In this document: in pieces, positions 45,424 through 56,679 of the stretch
Layout: each line of letters begins with the position of its first letter
How positions within the stretch are numbered: the first letter of the stretch is position 1
DNA from: Steromphala cineraria
Lineage: Eukaryota > Mollusca > Gastropoda > Trochida > Trochidae
Length of the DNA stretch: 64,000 bases
Assembly (NCBI GenBank): GCA_916613615.1
Contig: OU744720.1
Coordinates: forward strand, 73,249,338-73,313,337
Direction: 5' to 3'
Notes under the pieces: generated by a model
What the model was told of the DNA's origin: nothing
The model's input: the letters and a program-made list of their open reading frames with translations, nothing else
The model's database searches: none
Program-made: the position numbers and the translations under genes

Positions 45424-45842
45424 CAAAATGTTATATAACAATATTTATATTGTCCCCCGGACAATTTCTGAATCCTAGATCCGCCACTGGTGTAATAAGT
45501 TTATGATAACTTTCGATTAAAAAGTACATGACAAAAGCCTTGCCTGCGGGAAAGACCTCGAAACACCGGCAAATATATTTGTTTGACACTGGCCGCGGAC
45601 AGCACTCCATTGTCCAAACCTTCTTGAAACCATGATTGTGCTTTAGGTTGTGTGCTGCACGTGAACGTTTAGGATTTGATTGGCAAGATGGCGTAGAAGA
45701 AGTCCGTGCATCACAGGATGAAATAGACAACGTTTGTGCAGCCACGAATTTCTTGACGAGCGGCGGAATATTTACATTTGCCACAAAACAAAGTTTCGTT
45801 GACGTCCATTTAAAATTTGTGTCAAATTTATTCACTTATTGT

Positions 45843-46870
45843 TATCCCACCGGTATGTAATACCGTGGGATATAGTCATCGCCCTGTCCGTCTGTATGTC
45901 CGTCCGTCCGTCCGTCCGTCCGTCCGTAATCATTTCGTTTCCGGAGCAGAACTCAAAAACCGGTCCACATATCTTTCTGAAACTTTACATGTGTATTGCC
46001 CACCTACTGAAGTTGTGCCTTTTGATATTTTCACATTTCTGAAAATTTTATTTTTTATTATTTCCATGGAAACGGCTCTTATATGGACTGTTAATGAAAG
46101 GTTTCGTTTCCGGAGCAGAACTCAAAAACCGGTCCACATATCTTTCTTAAACTTTACATGTGTATTGCCCACCTACTGAAGTGGTGCCTTTTGATATTTT
46201 AACATTTCTGAAAATTTTATTTTTTATTATTTCCATGGAAACGGCTCTTATTTGGACTCTGTTCGTAATAGTTTTCGTTTCCAGAGCAGAACTCAAAAAC
46301 CGGTCCACATATCTTTCTGAAACTTTACATGTGTATTGCCCATCTACTGAAGTTGTGCCTTTTGATATTTTCACATTTCTGAAAATTTTATTTTTTATTA
46401 TTTCCATGGAAACGGCTCTTATATGGACTGTTCATGAAAGGTTTCGTTTCCGGAGCAGAACTAAAAAACCGGTCCACATATCTTTCTGAAACTTTACATG
46501 TGTATTGCCCACCTACTGAAGCGGTGCCTTTTGATATTTTCACATTTCTGAAAAGTTTATCTTTTATTATTTGCATGGAATCGGCTCTTATTTGGACTCT
46601 GTTCATGAAAGGTTTCGTTTCATATATATAAAACCGGCCCACATATCTTTCTTAAACTTTACATGTGTATTGCCCACCTACTGAAGTGGTGCCTTTTGAT
46701 ATTTTCACATTTCTGAAAATTTCATTTTTTATTATTTCCATGGAAACGGCTCTTATTTGGACTCTGTTCATGAAAGGTTTCGTTTCATATATATCAGCTT
46801 ATACTATATGAACCTTACATCTTACGAACATGTGGAACCGGTGGGATATGTCATCTTCTGATGACTCTTG
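45843..46870 (+). mobile_element. Pearl-like element with perfect 12-bp inverted ends and five ~170-bp units
   Basis: TATCCCACCGGT at 45843-45854 is the exact complement of ACCGGTGGGATA at 46837-46848. After the left end come GTCATCGCCCTGTCCGTCTG and (GTCC)n. The core units start CGGAGCAGAACTCAAAAACC at about 45942, 46111, 46282 and 46451, with a partly replaced fifth at about 46621. Beyond the right inverted repeat lies TCATCTTCTGATGA, a short hairpin shared with the copies at 54.9 and 56.2 kb, so the true end may be near 46870. Such a hairpin recalls Helitron-related elements (inference). Confidence 0.85.
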
Positions 46871-49030
46871 TTCAATTCAGTGTCACATGTGAAGGATAAT
46901 AGCTGTGGAAAAAGATTAAAACAAGTGGCTTAGAATTGTCTAACAGACACTTTCGCCAGTATAATCCTAAACTGCACGTGAAATACGCGCAGTGTTAAAA
47001 TTAAATTGATCAATTCCTCAGGATTGGAGGTGAACCACGCTGGACCCCCTTCCTATTTTTGAAGTTATTTTAAACAATCTTATATTCGACTAATATTTAT
47101 ATTTTCATTAAAAATGGAAGAACGTTTTAACTATAAGTATGTCTTATATGTGAAATAATGACCTCGACCTCGTGAATATCTGTGATAACAATCTCGCTGA
47201 TCGCTTGATGGTTATCACAGATAGTTACTCAGTCACCGGTCATGATTTCAACCATACCAACCTTAAGAATTCTACATAAAGAAGGAAACTATTATTTTGA
47301 CCAGGAATATACTTGTGAGCTGGAATCCTCAGAAGATACCAAAAACACTGCTGAATCTTCTTGGAATCATTTTCACCCCAACAGTGGCAGAGTAACACAA
47401 AAGCACACGATTGAGGCTGACGACGAAACTGCATGAATGTTTGCCCATGCGTGATAGGTAGCTATGTGGTTGAACTATCAGTGGTATGCCTTCGAGTCTA
47501 CGAATGGTTGTTTAGCACAAATTAAGATAACCAGTCATGTTGTTAGACTATTACATGTAATCTGCCTCTTGGAACATATTGAGGCAATGGTCCTATAACT
47601 TTCAGCTGATTTAGTAGATAACAATCGTTAACAATTGGAAATAATTAAAAACTTTAGAATTCAGCTCTTACGAAGTCTGCACGAAGACGACACGGTGACA
47701 GCACGACGTCGTAACGGGAGTATGGTGCATATGCGATGCCTCTATAACCAGGTGCCGGTAAACATCACGTGACCTTTGAATGTCAGCTGGAAAGAGTATC
47801 ATGGCTGCACAATTCGATTGTATTAAACGACCTTATCTATCATCTTGATATTAGTTTTATTCTTCCTGGGCATCACATGTTTAAAATCAACTTTGTTAAC
47901 CGCGCCGTGTGCACGAAGAATGAATCGCAAAGCTACCAGGGCTCTCGTGCAAATATCTTGATGCTTCGTATTACAGTCGGGAGAGTTTTCATAGCTCCGG
48001 CAGCAAAATCGGCAGTGCAGGGAAGTTTTGGGTATGACAAACATATTCTGATAATCTAAGCGAATATACATTTTCTTAGTCCAATCGTGTCGTTATCTTG
48101 CCATTCGTACGACAGAAGCTACGAATCCGTGTCTTCATCGTTTAACCTTCGTGTGATCATCTTTTCAATGGGCTCGTTTACATGCAAATAAAATCAAAAG
48201 ACATAATCGTAGTGATCGATATGCAAAGGCAATACGAACACAGCACGTATTGACACGACGGTATCTCGATAGCCATACGAAGGGGAAGATGGAGACACGG
48301 ATGCAACACGAAAATGGCATGATCAACAATTTGCTCACTTCCTCGATGTTGCCGCCGAAGCCAGAAAAAACTCTTGCGGCGGCCAAAACATGACTTAAGA
48401 TACGTTTACGAATGGCCCGATTGCTTAAGATTGCTTGCGAAATTGCACATTTTAAATTCATGTTTCCATCTTTTGTCAAATTCGGCTAAGTGTGAAGCGC
48501 CCTTTAAGCTTTGTGCTGTTTTGTTATCAACGATAGAATACTTACTGTAGATTGCCAAATACAAGGATTATTTCCCCAGTTGTATTTTGAACAGAATATA
48601 CCATTTTTGTTCAAATTAATTTTGATAAACGGATCCTTTTCTTGACAATCGAAAAAAATATATTAACAATCGAAAAAATACTTTGCAGTCCGACTTATAT
48701 CATTTTCCAACTCATTAATTTTTAATTGTTGCACAGTAAATTTCCTAAGGACCTCGAGATTATCTACATTCAGTAGTTCATTTGATTACTTTCATGACTC
48801 AGGAACTGTTGATAGCAGTATTTTTTATTTTTTTTACCCCATATGCGAATTATTACACTATTTCATAGGAGAATCACAAACCATTTCGGTAACATTTCGT
48901 TCCTGTTGTTTTCAACGCGAGAATCCTCTCGTTTTACAAATGTACTCGCAAAAATAAAATTAAACCGAGGCAAAATAGACACTTCAGTTGAATTTTGTAT
49001 ATGTAACATTTTCAATTACGAATGTTTCCT
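46871..49030. other. No gene recognised
   Basis: Frames at 47242-47436, 47769-48059 and 48165-48479 show no family resemblance. The part at 47650-48480 is less AT-rich than its surroundings and may be old mobile DNA, but no termini were seen. Confidence 0.3.
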
Positions 49031-49038
49031 GTTTCACT

Positions 49039-51915
49039 TTATATCCTTCTGTTCTTTCTTGACAGAAATTTGTGAACACACTTTCTAAAGTCAATGTCTC
49101 TTGTTGAGCTAGTGTTAATAGTGACCATCAGCAGCTTGCTGCAGTTGGAGACCTTCAGCCTGTTTCTGTGCTCAGTCACAATCAGCTTCACTCTGGAGAA
49201 GACTCTCTCAACCTCAGTGGTGGACAGGATCAGGGTACAGTGGATGCTCAGCAGCTTGTTGATGTTGGGGGTAGAGGGATCCTAGCTGAGGCTTGAGAAT
49301 TGTCAGGGTCTTCAGCATGGCAGATGGTGAGCTGGTTTCCAGGTCTTCAGCAAACAACTCCTTCACCTGGCTCCACTCAAGCTGGGTCTGGTCTACATCC
49401 AGGTGGAAGTGCTCTGCTAGCTCTGTAATCTGCAATGAAGTAGTAGATTATTATCCCCCGCCACGAAGTGGAAGGGGGATATAGGTTTGAGCTCCGTCCG
49501 TGCGTCCGTCCGTCCGTCCGTCCGTGCGTGCGTCCGTCCGTCCGAGTTAAAGGAGCCAATTTTTCTCAGAAACCGTTAAAGGTAGGATTATCAAATTTTG
49601 TGTGTGCCTTCAGGGTTTCAATACCTTGATGGAGTTCGAAAATCAGAACCGCGAAAATATTTTTTCCGGAGTTATTGCCCTTGTTACGTTTTTTGGGGAC
49701 TCAGTTCGAGGTGTCTTCAAAGGAGCCAATTTTTCTCAGTAACCGTTTAAGATAGGATCATCAAATTTTGTGTGTGCCTTCAGGGTATCAATACCTTGAT
49801 GGAGTTCGAAAATCAGAACGGCACAAATATTTTTTCCGGAGTTATTGCCCTTGTTACGTTTTTTGGGACTCTGTTCGAGGTGTCTTCAAAGGAGCCAATT
49901 TTTCTCAGAAACTGTTACAGATATGATCATCAAATATGATGTGCTGCCTTCAGGGTATCAATACCTTGATGGAGTTCGAAAATCAGAACCGCGCAAATAT
50001 TGTTCCGCAGTTTGGTGTCATGATATTTTTGAGTACACTTGAGTATTTAGGAGAAGGTTCTGACTTATAATAAGAACAAATCTGGCGGGGGATGTTGATG
50101 ACTATGTCTTCTTGTTGAATTTGTTTTCAATATGACATTATTCATAATGTGATTTCCTTTTTGATTTTCTTTACCATGATTGACAACTGTTTCAAGTTTG
50201 TCATTCATTACTCATTGCTCATTTGTAATTGTCAATTTGAATACTCTTACTTCTGTCATACAGTTTTGATGAATACTGTTTTCTCATAAAATAAAGATAC
50301 ATATTTAAAGATCAATGACCAAATTAAAAGGTTTAAAAAAATATTGATTTTTTCTTAATTACCTCTGCATCCCCATGAAGTGTCAAGAAAGAGGAATCTC
50401 CAGCTTTCCTGAGGTCCAGTGCTGAGAGGCTTGTTAGGATTGGGGAAGTGGCAAATCTCTCTTCCAGGTTTGTTATGAGCTTGTTCAGGAAGGTATCCTT
50501 GGATGAGCTGATATCCTGCTGTCTGCCTGTGTACTGTTCCAGATTGTACTCATCAGCAAGGCCATCTATTTTAGACAGGTAAGGACCAGGTTTGACCATC
50601 ATCTTTTTCAGGGCTGCAACTGAGCTTCTGACCTGGGGTTCTACAATACTGAGATCCAAATCCCTCCTCTCAAACATCTTTGTCAGTCCTGAGAGCAGAG
50701 AGCATAGAACATCACATAGAAGAAGAATAACAAAGAGTTTCTGTTTGGACATCAGTTGTTTGTACAGGCCTTCAGCAGTTATACTTTGTCTGTCACCAGC
50801 TCGCTTGTCATTTCCAATTCCAACTGTATTTTCCAGGTCGCTGAGAATGGCAGGATAGGCTGTCCTCACTGCATGGACAGCTTTCTCGTGACTCAGCCAC
50901 CTGGTGTGAACAGCCTTCTTCTGTAGGTGAGTTTGCTCCCTCCATCTCCCTGGTTGGGATCTGCATTTGCTCCAGACTCTTGGACCTCACTGTACTGTAG
51001 TGGTAATACTTAAAAAGGCCCATCAGCAGCTCATCAACTGACTCTATGGCAGTCACAGATTTGAAGGCAGAGCTAACTGCAAGTTGTAATCTGTGATTCA
51101 CACAGTGAATATCAACCAGTGAGGGATTGTCTCTCTTAAGTTTAGCCACTACTCCATTCTTTGTTCCAGTCATTACAGCTGGACCATCACTTGCAAAGCA
51201 TGTCATCTTTGTCTGGTCAAGGTTTGATTCTTTTAGGAAGCTCTTGACATTTCCAACAATGGTATCAACTGTTCCATTTGGAACCTTGAGTCCTGGAGGA
51301 AAGCCAGCTTTGAGTCCCCATCTTCAACATATCGTCCTACAAGTGCCAAATGTTTTCTTGTTGATGTGTCTGTGTACTCGTCCAACATGAGACCGAATGA
51401 AGTACTGTCCTTCATCTTCTCCGTTACGCTCTCCTCAACAACTTCAGCCTGACATTCTAGAAATTCTTGAATGGTTCTGTGTTCAGTGTACAGAGTACTG
51501 TTCCATTGTTTCAGTTTGGTGAGGTTAGGTGATCCACAGATCAATCAAGGAGGTTGTTTCTTGTTCGGTGTAATTTGAAAATATGTCATTAATGGACTTT
51601 GCATCATTTTTTTCTTGACAAATGGAATATTGGTGCATCTGACAGTTCTCGTGTAATTTAATCTTATCAAGCCTAATCGTCTGACATCCTATGTCTGTCC
51701 AAACCTTGGATCCATTCTTGCCTTATACAGCCCATCTTGTACACAAAGTGCAGAACATGGAACAGTCTGTTTCGCCATCTTCACCTACTTCCTCCACATA
51801 TCTTAACCATGGTCTATCAGTCTGCCACTTTGTCTCAAAGACTGTCTTGTGTCCACTGTCCTTCTTCTGAGCTGACTCACTTCCCTCAGGTTTTGTGTTC
51901 TTTAATCTTGACTCG
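49039..51915 (-). pseudogene. Decayed hAT-transposase-like gene with a retained intron
   Basis: Minus-strand order: an N-terminal zinc-finger region (FCTLC ... LHENCQMH, 51.65-51.8 kb), a transposase core with LMLDEYTDTSTRKHLALVGR, then CFASDGPAVMTG, DIHCVNHRLQLA and KAVHTRWLSHEKAVHA (51.5-50.87 kb), and a C-terminal dimerisation region with TTEVERVFSRVKLIVTEHRN (about 49.17 kb). It ends at 49039. This is the layout of hAT transposases and of ZNF862-like genes derived from them. An intron lies between donor GAG|GTAATT (50362) and acceptor CATTGCAG (49430); the frame continues across it. Damage includes a TAA after the CTLC motif, a stop before LTKLKQW, and frame breaks near 51290, 50940 and 49275. 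It is therefore non-functional unless the sequence has errors. Confidence 0.85.
49453..50093 (+). mobile_element. Pearl-like element inside the intron of the hAT-like pseudogene
   Basis: The ends ATCCCCCGCCA (49453-49463) and TGGCGGGGGAT (50083-50093) are perfect 11-bp inverted repeats. The left end folds into a hairpin and is followed by (GTCC)n at 49496-49543. Three core units start AAAGGAGCCAATTTTTCTCA at 49549, 49719 and 49888, 170 and 169 bp apart, each with a CTTCAGGGTATCAATACCTT-like block. There is no ORF. Confidence 0.85.
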
Positions 51916-53904
51916 AACTAACCAACTCAGAGTTCTCCACACTTGGCCTGTCAAACAAATTAAACAAATTATCTATGCAACAAATGAAAGGAATGGGTTT
52001 TTTTAATAAAAAGAAAAAATTTGCAAATGAAAATCGCTGTTATATGAAGTTCTAAATTTTCTAAATATATCATTACTAGCATTTTTGTAATTTGAAAATA
52101 GTTAAATAGATTTTGGAAAAAAATAGGAGGTCACAATATATTTAAATACTGCATATCAGTAAAACAAAATTTCATTGAATATCAAACTAGAAAAATAGGG
52201 AAATTAATAAACCCATTTCATTTGTATACATGAGTATAGTATAATACTCAGTACTATGCTGAGTAATTTATTGTGACTTTCAATTTTATATAATGTAAAA
52301 ACAAATGTGTTTCTAAATAAAAAACAATATTTTAAATAGAATATTCAGTTCATATCAAATTATAGAAATAAAAGAATAATCAATCTATATGCCTTTGTTT
52401 ATCGGATATTTCACATAGTGGCTTCCCTTTGTTCAGATGGAACAATTACATAAGGTTAACTATCACTTATTGTGCTTTTGGCACATAATTTTCGAATTAT
52501 TTCAAGAAAATACAAAGAATAAAAAATATATTAGACTTGGTCTCAATTGTATAGCATTCTCTCATTACATTTAAAACAATAATGTTCCAAATCTTAACCT
52601 TCGTAATTGCAAAAAAGGAGAAAATTCCGTTAGCTTTCTTGCTGTCAGGGACCTATCGCAAGTATGCTCTTCACCTGGGGCCCTTAGCGTTTTGTTGTCT
52701 GTAATCAAAAACAATCGCCTCTTATAAACACTTGCAAGTTCAATATTTGACATAACAAAAGCCTACCATACGTTCAAACTGTAATCATGACATTTGCACA
52801 GTGTATCAATATCCTACAAATATCCTAATGTTTTTCAAGATTCACATCACTTCATAAAATTATGACATATAACAGTCTAATATCATATCATCACAGACTA
52901 GGGTCGACAGCAAGGATTAAATTTGACGATTTTGAAACTCGCGTTTTAAAATTTGCGGAGGAAAATGATAAAAATCTTGCTTTCTGAAAACATAAAAAAA
53001 GATAATTTTAATTAGATTATGATTTTCCAAGTTTAATTGAATATTTTTAGCAATAAAAAGATAACTTAATATACCAGCTTTCCCCTCTCCAATCATATTT
53101 GCTATAGGCAGTCAACAGATAGCTTTAACGTGTATGTAACATTGTATTTCTCAAGAAACAGAAATTGCAATATCTAACGACATTCTATTTGAACGTCCAA
53201 CCTCTGAAAACCAGGGTTTCAATCCAGAGTTGCTTAATGAATGAGACCTTAAGTCTGATGAAAGAGGCTGGCCCCAAGGGATAACATGAAGACCAGGGGC
53301 AGCTCAGTACATCTAGCAGAGTCTGATAGAGTTGCTATGTTGCGTCTGCACGTTATAAGAAATCTTCTTGTTAGAAGTTAGCTCTGTTCATTTCGTTTGT
53401 GTACCCTTTACGCAGGAAAAGGACATCCGTCGCCGTTTTCTTTTGGTGTAAGGACAATAGAAAGCATTTAGTACTGTAATCTAGAATGTGGAAGACGAAC
53501 AATCAATACAATCCGTTATAATACAAGTCTATATTCGTGATTAACGTGAAGGGAAAGGTTATATATTGATCTTATTTTATTTTGTAATTTACAGATGTTA
53601 GTGAGTGATTTAGATTCTGAAATGAAAGAAAAATCATGGACACTTACTCCGCAAAAAAAGGCCACACAGACAATGTGGCTATATTTATTTATTTTTCGGT
53701 ACCTACTATTTTGGTGCAATGTCCCAATTCGGTGCACGGTAAGATTAAAGGAAGTGTTGGAACACGTGTACGCATATTACATGTCGAATGAAATTATGGG
53801 GATTATGATCAATTACATTATACATAAAAAGGTTGTAGGTATTAATACACGAAAGCTCATCAATGTGTTACTTTATACACAACATTCTAACATTCAAAAG
53901 CACC
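51916..53904. other. No gene recognised
   Basis: Very AT-rich up to about 53.1 kb. The frame at 53595-53927 (+) has no recognised domain and overlaps the start of the LINE remnant. Confidence 0.35.
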
Positions 53905-54345
53905 AGAATCACTTTTACACGATATAGACTAGGCTTGATGGATATAATGATTAATACAGGAAGAAAATTGTCCAGTGCGAAATGTGAAAGAATATGCCAG
54001 TTATGTAGTAGTGCAATAGAGGATGAAGTTCATTTTACTTTTGTTTGTCCATGGTATAAAGATTTACGAATGAAATATATTTCGGATAGATACTTATCAA
54101 AATCCCCACTGGAAGCATTTGTATCAATTATAACTTGTAATGATACTTCAACTATTATAAATCTAGCGATGTACATAAAGTATGCACAAGATCTTCGTAG
54201 CGAAATTCTGAAATCTAGGTCTATACTACACTAGTTTGTATAATATATCGTGAACTTTGTATCACTATGTATAACATGAAATTGTAACACTCCTGTATAC
54301 GGACCGGAGGCCTTGAATGCAATAAACTTTGTCTGTCTGTCTACA
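53905..54345 (+). mobile_element. 3' end of a non-LTR retrotransposon (LINE)
   Basis: The frame encodes the C-terminal zinc-knuckle region of LINE ORF2 proteins: RYRLGLMDIMINTGRKLSSA, CERICQLCSS, EDEVHFTFVCPWYKDLRMKY, stopping at 54234. A short 3' UTR contains GCAATAAACTTTG and ends in a (TCTG)n tail (about 54325-54342), typical of CR1/L2-like LINEs that end in a microsatellite. The catalytic reverse-transcriptase part is missing. Confidence 0.75.
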
Positions 54346-54886
54346 CAAAATATGCTGTAATTATGATACTTGTGTCAAACTTTATTTTCTTTGACGTTAT
54401 GTAATGAAGAACTGATGTGACATAGAAGTAGACACATTTGAACGGTTTTCAAACAAAATTAATTATATGTCAGATCTCTTGTGAAATATAAATCAAGATC
54501 TCCTTAGTTTTCAGTAATTACGCACACATATATCCAAACTTTATTTAAGTTGTAGTTCATAAGACTAGTTTTATATACACCTTATCTACCAGCGTAAGCA
54601 GGAGGTCTATCGTAAAACGAAACCTTGATCTGTTTCTGTAACATAATATGCAAGGTGATAGTACATGAATTGTCCGGATGCTAGATCAATCAGGGAAACT
54701 GTACTGTCTGAATCAGATTCTATCAGGTTCTTTTGGTAGTTTCGATAGCTATGGAAACGTCACTTACCTTTCATTCTCGAGGGCATAATTCGCTTAATGT
54801 TACTACATGTGGTTTACATGACCAATTTCGTTGACGCTAAATTGAAACGATCGCTTTAAAATATTTTGAACAAAAATCATCAGAGG
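54346..54886. other. No gene recognised
   Basis: AT-rich, nothing supported. Confidence 0.35.
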
Positions 54887-55278
54887 ATGACATATTCAAC
54901 TGATCCAAAATGAATCAGACTATTTATATCAAAATGTTCTAAGATTATTGATAACACGAGGTCATCTTTATAGGTTCTTAATAACTAATAAAGTTCCCCT
55001 TCCATAGAAACCGCAAAAATAATCCGAAGAAGGTGACATTTAAAAATTCAAATCTACATACTGATCCAAATACCAAGTTCTATCCTACAGTTTTTGAGTT
55101 TACTCCTGAAAGGAAAATCCAAGTTACATTCTCATGGAAACCGTCAAAATTTGTAGGACACTTAAAATCCCCAAGGGCATATTAACCAATGTTGACTGAT
55201 CCATATACCAAGTTTCAATGAATTTTAAACGGACGGACGGAGAGATGAACAGGGCGATTAACCTATACCGGTGGGATA
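54887..55278 (-). mobile_element. Pearl-like element, related to the 45.8-kb family, reverse orientation
   Basis: On the minus strand it begins TATCCCACCGGTATAGG, followed by ATCGCCCTGTTCATC and CCGTCCGTCCG, and ends with ATGTCATCCTCTGATGA. The first and last motifs match the element at 45843. The core is diverged and shorter. Confidence 0.75.
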
Positions 55279-55863
55279 AAATATTATGTATTATATTTTC
55301 ATCACAAATTCCTGAATCGCATTCATGAATCTTGGCATGAACAGGTTGATAGATTATTCGTTACAAAGGCATAATATTTGGTATCGTTATCATATTCCTT
55401 ATCTGCATACAATTTATGCATTTTATGATTATTTTCGCAGCAATATCTATTCGCTAATTTATTTTTTAATTCTGAAGCTTTTGTGAAAACGGTTAGTGAA
55501 AGCTCAACATTATGCCTAGACTGCTTCATTTTGCAGTAAGATTTTCAATAGCATTTCCAAACTATGCATTAAACATTGTGCAAATATATCCAAATTGTTC
55601 CCAAAAATGGTATGTATATAATGTTTGGTCACACTATCTTAAAGCAACCTATCATCCGTCATCGATTTGAGATTCAGATTCGCTAGGAGATCAGGAATTA
55701 CAAATTTATGATCACACATGTGGTTTCGTAGGTTTCCCCAAGAAATATACTTTCATTATGGGGGCACATACAGAATAAACAGTGGCTCTTTATTATCAAT
55801 AAGGCTACTTGTTGCCCTTTTGCCACCTTTCACACTTATAGGAAATGGATTTTAAAAGATTGT
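55279..55863. other. No gene recognised
   Basis: AT-rich; nothing supported. Confidence 0.35.
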
Positions 55864-56159
55864 TTGCAATTCCAAAATCTTCAACATCACAAGTCAAGAC
55901 GAAACTTACACAACCGTTATAACCCTGGCGTTACAAAAGTTTCCTTGTCAAAGATGGCGTATAAAACAACGGACAATAACATTACTATGACCTATGAAGA
56001 ACGCTTGTATTGTATAAACCCTAATGGACATCATCAGCAGAATAACATTGCAATTGGTGACAATGAATCATATCATGGAGATTTTAACAGCATAGAGAAC
56101 ATTCCACATACGCTATCTGTTCGATTACAAGAAATAAACGTGTTGATTTTCATCCGATT
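55864..56159 (+). other. Open frame of unknown nature ending at a repeat boundary
   Basis: About 98 codons, including MAYKTTDNNITMTYEERLYC and DNESYHGDFNSIENIPHTL, with fairly balanced composition for this AT-rich DNA. No family is recognised. It stops just inside the element that starts at about 56160, whose first bases GGTATGT also form a 5' splice site. It may be an exon fragment or chance. Confidence 0.2.
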
Positions 56160-56675
56160 CGGTATGTAATACCGTGGGATATAGTCATCGCCCTGTCCGT
56201 CTGTCCGTAATCATTTCGTTTACGTAGCACAACACAAAACCTGTTAGACCTAGCTCAATGACTCTATGTAGATTTGTCAGCATATGTAGATGTGCGTTTG
56301 GTATTTTCAAATTATTAGTATTTTTAGCTTTCGCATTAGCCATGGACATAAACTTAGATTTCCTTTTCCGGAGCAGAACTCAAAAACTATTATCATTACA
56401 CTTTCAATGAAACTTGGTATGTTGATTTGGCAACATATTTAGATGTGCTTTTGGTATTTTCAACTTGTTCGGATCTTTTACTTATGACGGTCTCCATGAA
56501 AACGGAGAAAAACGAACAAATTGTTGGACCTTGCCAAATGAAATTTGGGATGTTGATTAATAACTATGTGCAGATGTGCCTTTTGGTATTTTCAATTTCT
56601 TCAGAATTTGGACGGTTTCCTTGGAAATGTAAATTTAATGTTGACAGTTGGGGTATGTCATCTTCTGATGCCACG
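56160..56675 (+). mobile_element. Pearl-like element, third member of the 45.8-kb family
   Basis: Begins GGTATGTAATACCGTGGGAT and GTCATCGCCCTGTCCGTCTG, as at 45852. The core has CCGGAGCAGAACTCAAAAAC at about 56369 and repeats of a GATGTGCNTTTGGTATTTTC block at about 56290, 56441 and 56573. It ends GTATGTCATCTTCTGATG at about 56672. The outer TATCCCACC is degenerate. Confidence 0.75.
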
Positions 56676-56679
56676 TTGT

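Noticed and set aside
46147..46642. Repeated frames on both strands at 45.8-46.6 kb
   Set aside because: Period and content follow the ~170-bp core units of the pearl-like element; non-coding.
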